Program-made: the position numbers and the translations under genes | In this document: one piece after another, positions 15,909-25,110 of the stretch | How the letters are laid out: every line of letters starts with the position of its first letter | Numbering within the stretch: position 1 is the first letter of the stretch | DNA from: Streptomyces sp. NRRL WC-3618 | Lineage (GTDB): Bacteria; Actinomycetota; Actinomycetes; Streptomycetales; Streptomycetaceae | Direction of reading: 5' to 3' | Length of the DNA stretch: 30,819 nucleotides | Assembly (NCBI RefSeq): GCF_001280005.1 | Contig: NZ_LGDW01000008.1 | Location: 1 to 30,819 of the forward strand | Notes under the pieces: generated by a model | What the model saw: only the letters and a program-made list of their open reading frames with translations | Told to the model about the DNA's origin: nothing | Databases searched by the model: none

Positions 15909-17881
15909 CGGAACCCGAGGTCCCGACGGACACTGATCCCCGCCCACCGCGTCCCCTGCCGACCGCACCCGTCTCCACCCCGCCGACCGACTACCTCCAG
16001 CGGGACTACGCGGGGCTGCGCCGACTGCTGCTCGACCGGCTGTCGCTGCTGCTGCCCGGCTGGACCGACCGCGGGCCCGCCGACCCGGCGGTCACCCTGG
16101 TCGAGCTCTTCGCCTACCTCGGCGACCAACTCGCCTACGCGCAGGATGCCGTGGCCACCGAGGCCTACCTCGGCACCGCCCGGCGCCGGACCTCGGTGCG
16201 CCGCCACGCCCGGCTGCTCGACTATCGGATGCACGAAGGAGCCGCGGCCAGGACCTGGCTGGCGGTCCAGGTCGACGAATCCATGGCCGAACCGGAACTG
16301 GCCATGGGCACCGAGGTCGCCACCGATGACGACAGCGTGGTCTTCCACACCCTGCACCCCGTCGAACTCCGGGCCGCCCGCAACACCATCGAGATCTACA
16401 CCGCGGACAAGGAACGCAGCATCCTGCCCGCCGGAGCCACCACCACACTCCTGGTCGGCAGCAACACAACACTCCAACTGCGCGCCGGGGACGTGCTGCT
16501 GTTCGAGGAGGTTCTCGGCAGCGGCGGCGACCTGGCCGGCGCCGATCCGGCTAACCGCTGGGCCGTACGTCTCAACGCCGACCCACTGCCCCAGCGGGAC
16601 TCCGGCACCGATCTGCTGCGGGTGAGCTGGGACCAGGAGGACGCACCGCCCTTCCCCCTGCGACTGTGGCGGTTCCCCGGCGAGGGCGACACGACGGTCG
16701 GGGCCACCGTGGTTCGCGGCAACGTCGTACTGGCCGAGCACGGTGCCCTGGTCGGCCCCGAACCGCTGACCCCCGCCGAGGTGCCGACCCGGGGGCGCTA
16801 CCGCCCCCGGCTGGACCACACCGGGCTGACCCATGCTGTGCCCTACGACCACCGGCAGGCCACCGCACGGTCCGCCACGGACGCACTCACGATCCGCCCC
16901 GCCGAGGCGGTGCCCGTGATGGTCGAACTGGAGGACGATGCCACCTCCTGGACCGTGGTGCCCGATCTGCTCTCCGGCAGCCGCTTCGCACCGGAATGCA
17001 CCGTGGAGACTGACGACGACGGCCGGGCCCACCTGCGCTTCGGCGACGGTGTGCACGGCCGCGCCCCCGCACCCGGAGCCACGTTCACAGCGGTCTACCG
17101 GACCGGCGGGGGACGAGCGGGCAACGTCGGCCGGGAGGCGCTCACCCGGCCGGCGCAACCCCTCCGCGGCGTCACCGTCCGCAACCCGATGCCCGCCCGG
17201 GGCGGAGCCGACCCGGAGCCGGTGGAACAGGTGCGGCAGTGGGCACCGCAGGCGTTCCGGGTCCAGCAGCGGGCGGTCACCGACGACGACTACGCGGAGG
17301 TCACCGGACGGCATCCGCAGGTCCTGCAGGCGGTCGCGACCCGGCGCTGGACCGGCTCCTGGTACACCGAGACCGTCACTGTCGACCGCACCGGCGGCCT
17401 CACCCCCGACCAGTACTTCCGCCGACAGGTCGGCAGCCATCTGGAGCGCTACAGGATGGCCGGGGAGGACGTCCGGGTGACCGCTGCCGTCCCGGTGGCG
17501 CTGGACATCGTGATCACCGTGCGCGTCGCCCCCGGCCACCCCCGCGGCGAGGTCAAACGGGTCCTGCAGGACGTCTTCACCGCCGGACAGCGATCCGACG
17601 GCACACCCGGCTTCTTCCACCCCGACCGCTTCGCCCTCGGCGCGCCGGTCCACCTCAGCCAGGTGGTGGAGGCAGCCATGGGCGTGCACGGGGTGCTGTG
17701 GGTCGACACCGACGACACACCGCCCAAACCCAACCGCTTCCGGCGCTGGGGACACCCGCCCGCCGGGGAACTGAGGCAGGGCCGGATCCCGATCGGGCCG
17801 CACGAGGTGGCTCGCTGCCTCAGTGACCCGGGCCTGCCGGAGCACGGCCTGATCGACTTCATCATGGAGGGCGGCTCATGA
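15905..17881 (+). CDS. Baseplate J-like wedge protein (Afp11-type)
   Basis: 658 residues. I choose the GTG at 15905, which overlaps the gp25 stop (GTGA). Early motif: DYAGLRRLLLDRLSLLLPGW ... DPAVTLVELFAYLGDQLAYAQDAVATEAYLGTARRRTSVRRHARLLDY, a hallmark of putative baseplate assembly proteins in eCIS. A middle segment has LRFGDGVHGRAPAPGATFTAVYRTGGG and GNVG, and the C-terminal third has the J-protein signature RAVTDDDYAEVTGRHPQVLQAVATRRW. It forms part of the baseplate wedge that transmits the trigger to the sheath. The next J-like gene overlaps by 4 bp. The opposite strand also has a long open frame here, an artefact of GC bias. Confidence 0.88.
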   Translation: MTEPEVPTDTDPRPPRPLPTAPVSTPPTDYLQRDYAGLRRLLLDRLSLLLPGWTDRGPADPAVTLVELFAYLGDQLAYAQDAVATEAYLGTARRRTSVRRHARLLDYRMHEGAAARTWLAVQVDESMAEPELAMGTEVATDDDSVVFHTLHPVELRAARNTIEIYTADKERSILPAGATTTLLVGSNTTLQLRAGDVLLFEEVLGSGGDLAGADPANRWAVRLNADPLPQRDSGTDLLRVSWDQEDAPPFPLRLWRFPGEGDTTVGATVVRGNVVLAEHGALVGPEPLTPAEVPTRGRYRPRLDHTGLTHAVPYDHRQATARSATDALTIRPAEAVPVMVELEDDATSWTVVPDLLSGSRFAPECTVETDDDGRAHLRFGDGVHGRAPAPGATFTAVYRTGGGRAGNVGREALTRPAQPLRGVTVRNPMPARGGADPEPVEQVRQWAPQAFRVQQRAVTDDDYAEVTGRHPQVLQAVATRRWTGSWYTETVTVDRTGGLTPDQYFRRQVGSHLERYRMAGEDVRVTAAVPVALDIVITVRVAPGHPRGEVKRVLQDVFTAGQRSDGTPGFFHPDRFALGAPVHLSQVVEAAMGVHGVLWVDTDDTPPKPNRFRRWGHPPAGELRQGRIPIGPHEVARCLSDPGLPEHGLIDFIMEGGS

Positions 17882-20331
17882 GCACCCCCGCGCCGGGCGG
17901 CGGGGTGCCCAACCCGCCGGGGCGCCCGGCCCTCTCGTACCGGATCACCACCCACGCCGACACCCTCGCACGGAGCCTGGCCGAGCTGTCGCAGCAGCTG
18001 CCCGCACTCATCACGCACAGCACCGACGACCCCGCCGTCGCCCTGCTGGACGCCTGGGCCTCGGTCGCCGACATCGTCGCCTTCTACCAGGAGCGGATCG
18101 CCAACGAAGGCTATTTGCGCACCGCCACGGAACGCAGATCGGTCCTGGAACTCGCCCGCTCGATCGGCTACGAGCTCCGACCCGGGGCAGTATCCACGGC
18201 CTATCTCGCCTTCACCGTGGAGGACGCCCCAGGGGCGCCCGGCCACGCCGTCGTACCCGCGGGCACACCGGTGCAGAGCATCCCCGGCCAGGGAGAACTA
18301 CCGCAGACCTTCGAGACCGGAGCGGAACTCCGGGCTGTCGCCGAGCACAACGCGATTCGCCTGCGGCAACACCGCCCACAACAGGTCGGCAGCGGCACGA
18401 CCCGACTCCACCTGGCCGGAACCGCCACCGGACTGCGCCCCGGCGACGCCCTGCTGATCCGCTCCGCCGCAGAGCCGAAAGCGTGGCAGTTCCGCATCCT
18501 GCACACCGTCGAGCCGCTGCCCACCGACCCGACCGGACGCCCGCCGACCACCGTGGTCGGCTGGGACCAGGGCCTCGACCTGCCCTCCTCGGCGCTCGTC
18601 GAGGTACACGCCCTACGGCTGCGGGCCTCGATCTTCGGCCACAACGCCCCCGACTGGCGGACCATGCCTGCCCCGGTCCGGGAGAGCTACCTCGCGGCAG
18701 CCGGCCAGCGGGGTACGGCCGTGTTCGACCAAGCCCAGTTCGACGAGGCCCACGTCGCCCCCGCCACACAGTGGCCCGGCTTCGCTCTCACCGACCCGTC
18801 CAACGGGGATGACGGCCCGGTGATCGAACTCGATGCCGCTTATCCCGCGCTGCTCCCGGGCTCCTGGCTGGTGCTCCGGGCACCCGGAGTGCCGGACGAG
18901 CTGTACCAGGTCCTCGCGGCCGACCAGTCCGCCGCAGCGGACTTCACCCTGACCTCCACCACCACCCGGCTGCGGCTGCGCGGCACCGGGAAGGCGTCAC
19001 AGTTCGACCGCCGCGCCACCGTGGTCCACACCCAGTCCGAGCGACTGGAACTCGCCGACGAACCCGTCACGGCCCCGGTGACCGGAAGCACACTTCGGCT
19101 CGAACGGCCCGTGACACTGACACCCGGGGCACCCGTCGTGGTGACCGGCACCACCGACCAGGGTGTCCAGACCACCGCAGTCCACCTGATCGATGCCGTG
19201 ACGGATGCCGGCACCTCGATCGTCCTCGACCGGCCCCTGGAGCACCCACTCGACCCGGCCTCGGTGCTGCTGCTCGGCAACGTCGTCGCCGCGACCGCCG
19301 GGCAGACCACCGAAGAGGTGCTCGGCAGCGGCGACGGCAGGTCCACCCACCAGCGGTTCGCCCTGTTGCACAAGGACCTCGCCCATGTCCCCGCGCCGAC
19401 CGCGAGCGGGGTGCGCGACACCCTGGCCGTCCAGGTCGACGGCGTCACCTGGACCGAGGCTTCCTCACTGTTTCCCCTGGGCCCGCACGACCGGTCCTAC
19501 GTGGTGCGGATCCAGGACGACGCCACCGCGACCGTGGTCTTCGGCGACGGGGAACGCGGCGCCCGGCTGCCGTCCGGGCAGGAGAACGTCCGCGCCACCT
19601 ACCGCACCGCTATCGGCCCCCAGGGCAACGTCGGGGCCGGCTCCCTCTCACTGCTCGTGAAACGGCCACTCGGCATCCGGGCCGTCGACAACCCCCTGGC
19701 GGCGACCGGCGGTACGGCCCCCGAGCGGCCGGACGACGTACGAACCCGGGCACCGCTGACCGTCCGCACCTTCGACCGGGTCGTCTCCCTGGCCGACCAC
19801 GAGGCCTTCGCCCGGAACTTCGCCGGGATCGCCAAGGCCAGGGCGACCGTACTGCGCCCGGCTCCCACCCCCTTCCTCCACCTCACCGTGGCGGCCCCGG
19901 ACGGCGCCGTCTCCCACGACACCCTGACGGCCCTGCGGGCCGCCCTCGAGACCGACGGCCTCCCCGGCCGCCAACTCGGCCTGGACAGCTACCGAGAGCT
20001 GCCCTTCACCCTGGGCATCGCTGTCCTGCCCGCCCCGGACCGTGAACCGGACACCGTGTCCGGCGCGGTCAAGCACGCCCTGACACAGCTGTACTCCTTC
20101 GAGCGACGCGACTTCGCCCAGCCCGTGACCGCCGCCGAAGCGATCGCCACCGCCCAGCGGGTCCCCGGGGTGGTGGCCGCCAACCTGACCGCACTCCGCC
20201 TGACGGGCGAGTCGGCCGCAGTGGCATCCCTGCTGCTCGCCGGCAGAGCCCGCCTCGGCGCCGGGGGCACGGCCGTTCCCGCGGAACTGCTGGTCCTGAA
20301 GGAACTCACCGTGGAGGTGATGACGTCATGA
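17878..20331 (+). CDS. Second J-like baseplate wedge protein (Afp12-type)
   Basis: 817 residues, ATG at 17878 within an ATGA overlap. The N-terminal region repeats the plan of the preceding protein: SLAELSQQLPALITHSTDDPAVALLDAWASVADIVAFYQERIANEGYLRTATERRSVLELARSIGYELRPG. Later come FGDGERGARLPSGQENVRATYRTAIGPQGNVG and the J signature VSLADHEAFARNFAGIAKARATVLRP, then VTAAEAIATAQRVPGVVAANLTALRL near the C-terminus. Two paralogous J-like proteins in tandem are normal for eCIS; the larger one usually forms the outer wedge. The next gene overlaps by 4 bp. Confidence 0.88.
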   Translation: MSTPAPGGGVPNPPGRPALSYRITTHADTLARSLAELSQQLPALITHSTDDPAVALLDAWASVADIVAFYQERIANEGYLRTATERRSVLELARSIGYELRPGAVSTAYLAFTVEDAPGAPGHAVVPAGTPVQSIPGQGELPQTFETGAELRAVAEHNAIRLRQHRPQQVGSGTTRLHLAGTATGLRPGDALLIRSAAEPKAWQFRILHTVEPLPTDPTGRPPTTVVGWDQGLDLPSSALVEVHALRLRASIFGHNAPDWRTMPAPVRESYLAAAGQRGTAVFDQAQFDEAHVAPATQWPGFALTDPSNGDDGPVIELDAAYPALLPGSWLVLRAPGVPDELYQVLAADQSAAADFTLTSTTTRLRLRGTGKASQFDRRATVVHTQSERLELADEPVTAPVTGSTLRLERPVTLTPGAPVVVTGTTDQGVQTTAVHLIDAVTDAGTSIVLDRPLEHPLDPASVLLLGNVVAATAGQTTEEVLGSGDGRSTHQRFALLHKDLAHVPAPTASGVRDTLAVQVDGVTWTEASSLFPLGPHDRSYVVRIQDDATATVVFGDGERGARLPSGQENVRATYRTAIGPQGNVGAGSLSLLVKRPLGIRAVDNPLAATGGTAPERPDDVRTRAPLTVRTFDRVVSLADHEAFARNFAGIAKARATVLRPAPTPFLHLTVAAPDGAVSHDTLTALRAALETDGLPGRQLGLDSYRELPFTLGIAVLPAPDREPDTVSGAVKHALTQLYSFERRDFAQPVTAAEAIATAQRVPGVVAANLTALRLTGESAAVASLLLAGRARLGAGGTAVPAELLVLKELTVEVMTS

Positions 20332-22400
20332 GCGAGGACCGGCCGGTGTACGACCTGCTGCCCGCCGTGCACCGCAACCGTGACGCCGAACTCGGCCACC
20401 CGCTGCGCGCCCTGCTCGAACCGGTCGAGGAGGAACTACGCAGGCTACGGGAGGACATCGACGGCCTCTACGACAACTGGTTCGTGGAGACCTGCGCCGA
20501 ATGGGTGCTGCCCTACCTCGGCGACCTGCCCGGCGTCGAACCCATGGCCGCATCACCGCACGGAGCAGTGCCCAGACGGGCCTTCATCGCCAACACCCTC
20601 CGCCACCGGCGGCGCAAGGGCACTCCCGCCACCCTGGAACAGCTGGCCCAGGACATCACCGGGCTGCCCGCCAAGGTCGTGGAGTACTTCCAACTGCTCG
20701 GCACCACCCAGCACGTCAACCATCCACGCCTCGGCAATCTGCGCACCCCCGATCTGCGGGACACCGGGCGGCTCGGGCTGCTCGGCACCCCCTTCGACCA
20801 GGCGGCCCGCACCGCCGACATCCGCCATGTCGACCGCGGGCGCGGCCGGTACAACCTCGGCGCGGTCGGGCTCCATCTGTGGCGGCTCAGCGCCCACCCG
20901 TACACCGACGTCGACGCCCGCGCCGTGGACGCCGCCGCGGGCGCCTGGACCTTCGACCCGGCAGGCCGCGACCTGCCGCTGTTCACCCGGCCGCGTGGCG
21001 GCCCCACCCGAGAGATGGAGATTCCGGCGCCACTGCACCGCCTGACGCTCCATCAGCACATGGAGCAGCTCCTCTCCGGACCCGACCCGGTGTTCCGGAT
21101 CGACCTGCCCGGACCCCACCGGCTGATCGCCGCCGACCTCAGCGAATGGACCCGGCCGCCCGTGACCACCGACGGCGCGCCATGGGTCGCCGTCGACCCG
21201 CTGCTGGGCAGGTTCACCCTGCCGCCCGGGATGGAACCGGACCGGGTGCGAGTCGACTTCAACCAGGGGAGCCCCGGCGACATCGGGGCCGGTCCCTACG
21301 ACCGGCGGGCAACTCTCGGCACCGCGCTCTCGGCTGCCGGAACACCCTGGCCGGACACCGTCGACTGGCAGATCGGAGTGAGCCGCAACCACGCCCACGA
21401 CCCGTCCGGGCCCTCCGACGGGCGGGTGGTCGCCACCCTCGGCGAGGCGGTGCGGGCCTGGAACACCCGGCCGCATCGGGCACCGGGACAGACCGGGGTC
21501 ATCGTGGTGATGGACAGCGCCACCTACCACGAGGACCTCACGGGCGAGCACGGGATCGAGATCCCCCCGGGCAACCGGCTGCTGCTGGTCGCCGCCCACT
21601 GGCCGTCCGGCCTCACCCCTCGGCCACCGGACACACCCGCCTCCGCCCCGGGCCCCTTCGCCGCCGCCGGACCCAGCCCGCACCTGGTCGGCTCGCTGGA
21701 GGTGGTTGCCCCCGGCGGACGGGCCGCCCGCCCGGGCGAACTGGTCCTGGACGGCCTCTCTGTCGAGGGACAACTCACTGCCGCGCCCGGCGACCTGGAC
21801 AGCCTGGTGGTTTCCGACTGCACCCTCATCGGCGGTCCGCTGCTGGCCATCGACAACCCCCGTCTGACCGTACGACTGATCCGTACCATCTGCGCCGGGG
21901 TACAGCTGGACGGCACACTGCCCGGCCTCCGCCTGTCGGACAGCATCCTGTACGGAGGCAAGGCGGCCGTGGCCGCTGACCCCGCAGACGTCGAGATCGA
22001 GGCCTGCACGATCCTCGGCACAGTGCTCGCCCGCACCCTGACGGCCACTGACAGCATCCTGCACGGCGACATCAGGGTCCGCGAGCACGAGCAGGGCTAT
22101 CTGCGGTACAGCTACGCCCCGCTCGACTCCACCGTCTCCCGGCGCTACCGCTGCCACCCCGCCGACCCGGCGGCCGCCGCCCGGGTGGCCCCGAGCTTCA
22201 TCTCCGAACGGCAGGGAGTCCTTGGCTTCTACCGACTGGCTGCGGACTGCCCGAGCGAAATCGCCACAGGCGCGGAGGACGGCGGCGAACTGGGTGCCTT
22301 CCACTTTCTGCACCAACCGTGGCGGATGGCCGACCTCACCGCACAGCTCGACCACTATCTCCGCTTCGGTCTGGAAGCGGGTGTCTTCTTTGCCGACTGA
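20328..22400 (+). CDS. gpI-like tail protein with beta-helix-like C-terminal region
   Basis: 690 residues. The N-terminal about 160 residues (VYDLLPAVHRNRDAELGHPLRALLEPVEEELRRLREDIDGLYDNWFVETCAEWVLPYLGDLPG ... FIANTLRHRRRKGTPATLEQLAQDITG) match the P2 gpI-type baseplate protein of these loci. Much of the rest is unlike short gpI: from about residue 465 there are regular short beta repeats such as LVLDGLSVEGQL, LDSLVVSDCTLIGG, LRLSDSILYGG, VEIEACTILG and LTATDSILHGDI, resembling a right-handed parallel beta-helix. That suggests a surface-exposed or fibre-like role fused to the baseplate anchor. The helix reading is by eye. ATG overlaps the previous stop by 4 bp. Confidence 0.8.
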   Translation: MSEDRPVYDLLPAVHRNRDAELGHPLRALLEPVEEELRRLREDIDGLYDNWFVETCAEWVLPYLGDLPGVEPMAASPHGAVPRRAFIANTLRHRRRKGTPATLEQLAQDITGLPAKVVEYFQLLGTTQHVNHPRLGNLRTPDLRDTGRLGLLGTPFDQAARTADIRHVDRGRGRYNLGAVGLHLWRLSAHPYTDVDARAVDAAAGAWTFDPAGRDLPLFTRPRGGPTREMEIPAPLHRLTLHQHMEQLLSGPDPVFRIDLPGPHRLIAADLSEWTRPPVTTDGAPWVAVDPLLGRFTLPPGMEPDRVRVDFNQGSPGDIGAGPYDRRATLGTALSAAGTPWPDTVDWQIGVSRNHAHDPSGPSDGRVVATLGEAVRAWNTRPHRAPGQTGVIVVMDSATYHEDLTGEHGIEIPPGNRLLLVAAHWPSGLTPRPPDTPASAPGPFAAAGPSPHLVGSLEVVAPGGRAARPGELVLDGLSVEGQLTAAPGDLDSLVVSDCTLIGGPLLAIDNPRLTVRLIRTICAGVQLDGTLPGLRLSDSILYGGKAAVAADPADVEIEACTILGTVLARTLTATDSILHGDIRVREHEQGYLRYSYAPLDSTVSRRYRCHPADPAAAARVAPSFISERQGVLGFYRLAADCPSEIATGAEDGGELGAFHFLHQPWRMADLTAQLDHYLRFGLEAGVFFAD

Positions 22401-22430
22401 GCCGACTGACGTTCTTACGGAAGGACAGCA

Positions 22431-24386
22431 ATGAAGGGCGACTTCACCCGGCGGACGTTCCGCCGCGGGAGCCACTACCGCGGCGTGCTGATGCAGCAGG
22501 GCCGGGTGCAGCTCGACGCCGACTGGAACGAGCAGCTGGACATCCAGCTCCACCACGACGAGACCACCGCGCGGGACGCCATCGGCGCCCACGGCGGACC
22601 GCAGGGCGAAGCCGGATTCGCGATCACCGACCCCAACGGCGCCGTACCCCGTGCCTGCCCTCCGACGGAACTGCGGCTGTCCCGGGGCCGCTACTACGTC
22701 GACGGCATTCTCTGCGAGAACGAGGTGCCGGTGTTCTTGGCGCACCAGCCCGACCTGCCGGACATGGGACTACCGGAGGGCGACGGCCGGTTCGTCGCCT
22801 ATCTGGACGTCTGGCGGGAGCACCTCACCGCCCTGGAGCGGCCCGAACTGCGCGAGGTCGCCCTTGGCGGCCCGGACACCGGCACCAGAACCCGTACGGT
22901 GTGGCAGGTCCGCCTGGAGCTGGCGGAAGACCCCGAGGCCACCCCTGCCCAGGTCGCCCCGCCCTGGAAACCGCGCGGCAACAGACGTTCCCCCGGGCAA
23001 CTCCGGGCGCGGGCGCAGCCGCCGGAGGCCCGCCACACGCCGAGCGTCGTCCCGCCGCACGCGGGCTACCGCAGGGTGGAGAACCAGCTGTACCGGGTGC
23101 AGATCCACGAGGGCAGCCAGGGCAACGCCCCGACCTTTGTGTGGTCCCGGGACAACGGCACGGTCGCCGCACGGCTGGTCGGCTTCTCCGATTCGTCGAT
23201 CACCATCGACGCCCCGGGCCGGGACGAGGCGCTCGGCTTCTCCAAGGGACAGTGGGTGGAAGTGACCAACCTGGCCCGCACCCGCCGGGGCGAGCTCGGT
23301 GTCCTGGCCCAACTGGGCGAGGTGTCCGGTACCTTGCTGGGGATTGCTCATCGGGTGGGCGACCCGCGCGGGCTGTTCGGCTCCCCCGGTGCTGTGGTAC
23401 GCCGCTGGGACTCCCCGGGGGCGGTGCCGATCACCGGCGACTGGATCGAGCTGGAGGACGGCGTACAGGTCCAGTTCGAGCCGGACGCCTTCCACCGCAC
23501 CGGCGACTACTGGCTCATCCCGGCCAGAACCGCCGCCCTCTCCCTGACCGACCTCGACTCCGACCTCCCCGGGAACGTCGAATGGCCCCGCGGGGAGGAC
23601 GGCGACCCGATCTTCCAGCTGCGGGACGGCATCGAGCACCACACCGCCGCCATCGCCCTGCTCGACCGCGTCGACGGTCTGTGGACCCAGGCGTACGACT
23701 GTCGTGCGCTGTTCGCTCCGCTCGCCGAGGCCAGACCGGATCTCAAGCCGGTGCGGGCACCGGGCCTCCGCGTGAAGCACGTCCGGCTGCTGCCGCGCAA
23801 GGAAACGAACGAAATGGACGATGACACCGGCGCCGGGGAACTGGGCAACGACACCAGCGTCGCCACGGACGACTTCCTCCGCAGCGTTGTCGTCGTGGGC
23901 TTCGACGATGTGCCGGCCCCCGTGCCCGCCACCGACCAATCCGTGCTCACCGTCACCCTCGACCTGCCCTACCCCTTGTCCCCGGCCGAGCGGGACGCCT
24001 GGCGGTTGCCACCCGGCCAATTCTTGGGCACCCAGTCCTTCGACCTCGCCGGCGTCTTGAAGAACACCGGAAGCGCATTGCTCTGGATACCGGACCTTAT
24101 TCTTGTCAAACGCCTGCTGCCACTTCTGTTCGACGAGGAGATGCCCGACCGCATCCGCTGCCGCCTCACGCTCAATGGCCGCGCCCTCACCGCTAACGAC
24201 CACCCCGACCGCCTTCTCAACGGCCTCGCCCTCACCCGGCCCCGCCCCGACGGCACCACCGAAGTGGTCCTTCCCACCGTCGACGACGTCCGCGGCGCCG
24301 ACTTCACCTTCTGGTTCTGGATCGAACGCGCCCGCATCGAGAGTGCCTTCGACGACTCGACATTCGACGAGAACGTTTTCAGCTAA
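22431..24386 (+). CDS. DUF6519-type eCIS structural protein
   Basis: 651 residues, start ATG 22431 with GGAAGG upstream. The beginning KGDFTRRTFRRGSHYRGVLMQQGRVQLDADWNEQLDIQLHHDETTARDAIG is the conserved start of the DUF6519 family found beside contractile injection baseplate genes. The middle contains YRRVENQLYRVQIHEGSQG-type text (NQLYRVQIHEGS, FVWSRDNGTVAARLVG). The last about 180 residues after an acidic linker (NEMDDDTGAGELGND) form a separate beta-rich domain ending FTFWFWIERARIESAFDDS. Its role is not established; the position after gpI and before the small appendage gene suggests a baseplate-attached external component. Nine bases separate its stop from the next start. Confidence 0.8.
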   Translation: MKGDFTRRTFRRGSHYRGVLMQQGRVQLDADWNEQLDIQLHHDETTARDAIGAHGGPQGEAGFAITDPNGAVPRACPPTELRLSRGRYYVDGILCENEVPVFLAHQPDLPDMGLPEGDGRFVAYLDVWREHLTALERPELREVALGGPDTGTRTRTVWQVRLELAEDPEATPAQVAPPWKPRGNRRSPGQLRARAQPPEARHTPSVVPPHAGYRRVENQLYRVQIHEGSQGNAPTFVWSRDNGTVAARLVGFSDSSITIDAPGRDEALGFSKGQWVEVTNLARTRRGELGVLAQLGEVSGTLLGIAHRVGDPRGLFGSPGAVVRRWDSPGAVPITGDWIELEDGVQVQFEPDAFHRTGDYWLIPARTAALSLTDLDSDLPGNVEWPRGEDGDPIFQLRDGIEHHTAAIALLDRVDGLWTQAYDCRALFAPLAEARPDLKPVRAPGLRVKHVRLLPRKETNEMDDDTGAGELGNDTSVATDDFLRSVVVVGFDDVPAPVPATDQSVLTVTLDLPYPLSPAERDAWRLPPGQFLGTQSFDLAGVLKNTGSALLWIPDLILVKRLLPLLFDEEMPDRIRCRLTLNGRALTANDHPDRLLNGLALTRPRPDGTTEVVLPTVDDVRGADFTFWFWIERARIESAFDDSTFDENVFS

Positions 24387-24394
24387 GGAGAGCC

Positions 24395-24940
24395 ATGTCC
24401 CTCGACGAGAACCTCACGAACAAGCACCCCGGTGACCCCATCCGCTCCAAGGACTGGAACGCCCTCGCCTCCGAGACGGTCCGCCTCGATGACACCAAAC
24501 TCAACAGAGGGCTGATCGGTGTCCAGATGCTACGGGCGCCCAGCTGGAATAACGAAACAACGTCCGGGGACTGGCAGCCGGTGATCAGTCAGACTGTCAA
24601 CTTCGAGACCGGCACATCGCTCCTGTTGGTCGGGCAGGGCCACGGGCTCTCGAGCACCTCAGGTGTTGCTCTGGACGTGGTCATCAGGGTCAACGGGACC
24701 ATCCTTGGGCAGGATGACACCGTCGGCGACCTTTCCTGGGGCGCGGGGCTTCTTCAAAACAGCTTCGGCGGCAAAACGTCGATCTGGACCCAGATCGTGG
24801 CAATCGCGGAATGCTCGGTAAAGAGCGGCGAAAGCGCGGTCGAGCTTGCCATGCGATGCCGGAGGCCGGACACGGGGAAGGACGGCTCGGTGAATTTCAG
24901 CGCCCCCACCCTCTGGCTGATCCGACTCGGCGCGAGCTGA
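24395..24940 (+). CDS. Small appendage-like protein of the eCIS locus, function unknown
   Basis: 181 residues. I do not recognise a named family. The N-terminus MSLDENLTNKHPGDPIRSKDWN, followed by ALASETVRLD, looks like a short helical attachment segment seen at the start of tail-appendage proteins. The rest is predicted all-beta (LLLVGQGHGLSS, ALDVVIRVNG, AVELAMRCRR, LWLIRLGAS), like a jelly-roll/C1q-type head. A short fibre or receptor-binding tip is a reasonable guess from this layout and from its place downstream of gpI and DUF6519. AAGGAGAG just before the ATG is a good ribosome site. A decayed paralogue of this gene lies at 25351-25571, and its 3' half is inside the large duplicated segment. 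Confidence 0.72.
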   Translation: MSLDENLTNKHPGDPIRSKDWNALASETVRLDDTKLNRGLIGVQMLRAPSWNNETTSGDWQPVISQTVNFETGTSLLLVGQGHGLSSTSGVALDVVIRVNGTILGQDDTVGDLSWGAGLLQNSFGGKTSIWTQIVAIAECSVKSGESAVELAMRCRRPDTGKDGSVNFSAPTLWLIRLGAS

Positions 24941-25110
24941 CCGAAGGAGGGCCTGCCATAGCCATGCGCAGATCCCAGGCTCTGGAGCGCGAATCTAAAT
25001 CGACCTCCGTGACGGCCCGCCCCGGGGCATCACACACCCCCTGGCCGCTCCCTGCCGCCTCGGGGCTCCAGCATTCCTTCGCGAACACGGACGTTGCCCC
25101 CACAACACAG
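24766..25110 (+). repeat. Direct repeat, copy A (appendage 3' end plus cargo leader)
   Basis: 345 bp running from GGCAAAACGTCG in the appendage gene through its stop and the ribosome site into the first 49 codons of the cargo-leader frame. It matches 25394-25741 at roughly nine of ten positions, with a few small indels. The two copies are 628-631 bp apart. Confidence 0.93.

Noticed and set aside
15608..17845. Very long open frame (745 codons) on the minus strand opposite the J-like gene
   Set aside because: Antisense shadow from extreme GC bias; its translation has no family motif, while the plus strand shows clear J-like signatures.
20553..22745. Long minus-strand open frame opposite the gpI-like gene
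   Set aside because: Same artefact; low-complexity Gly/Val/Arg text and no ribosome site, with a convincing gene on the other strand.
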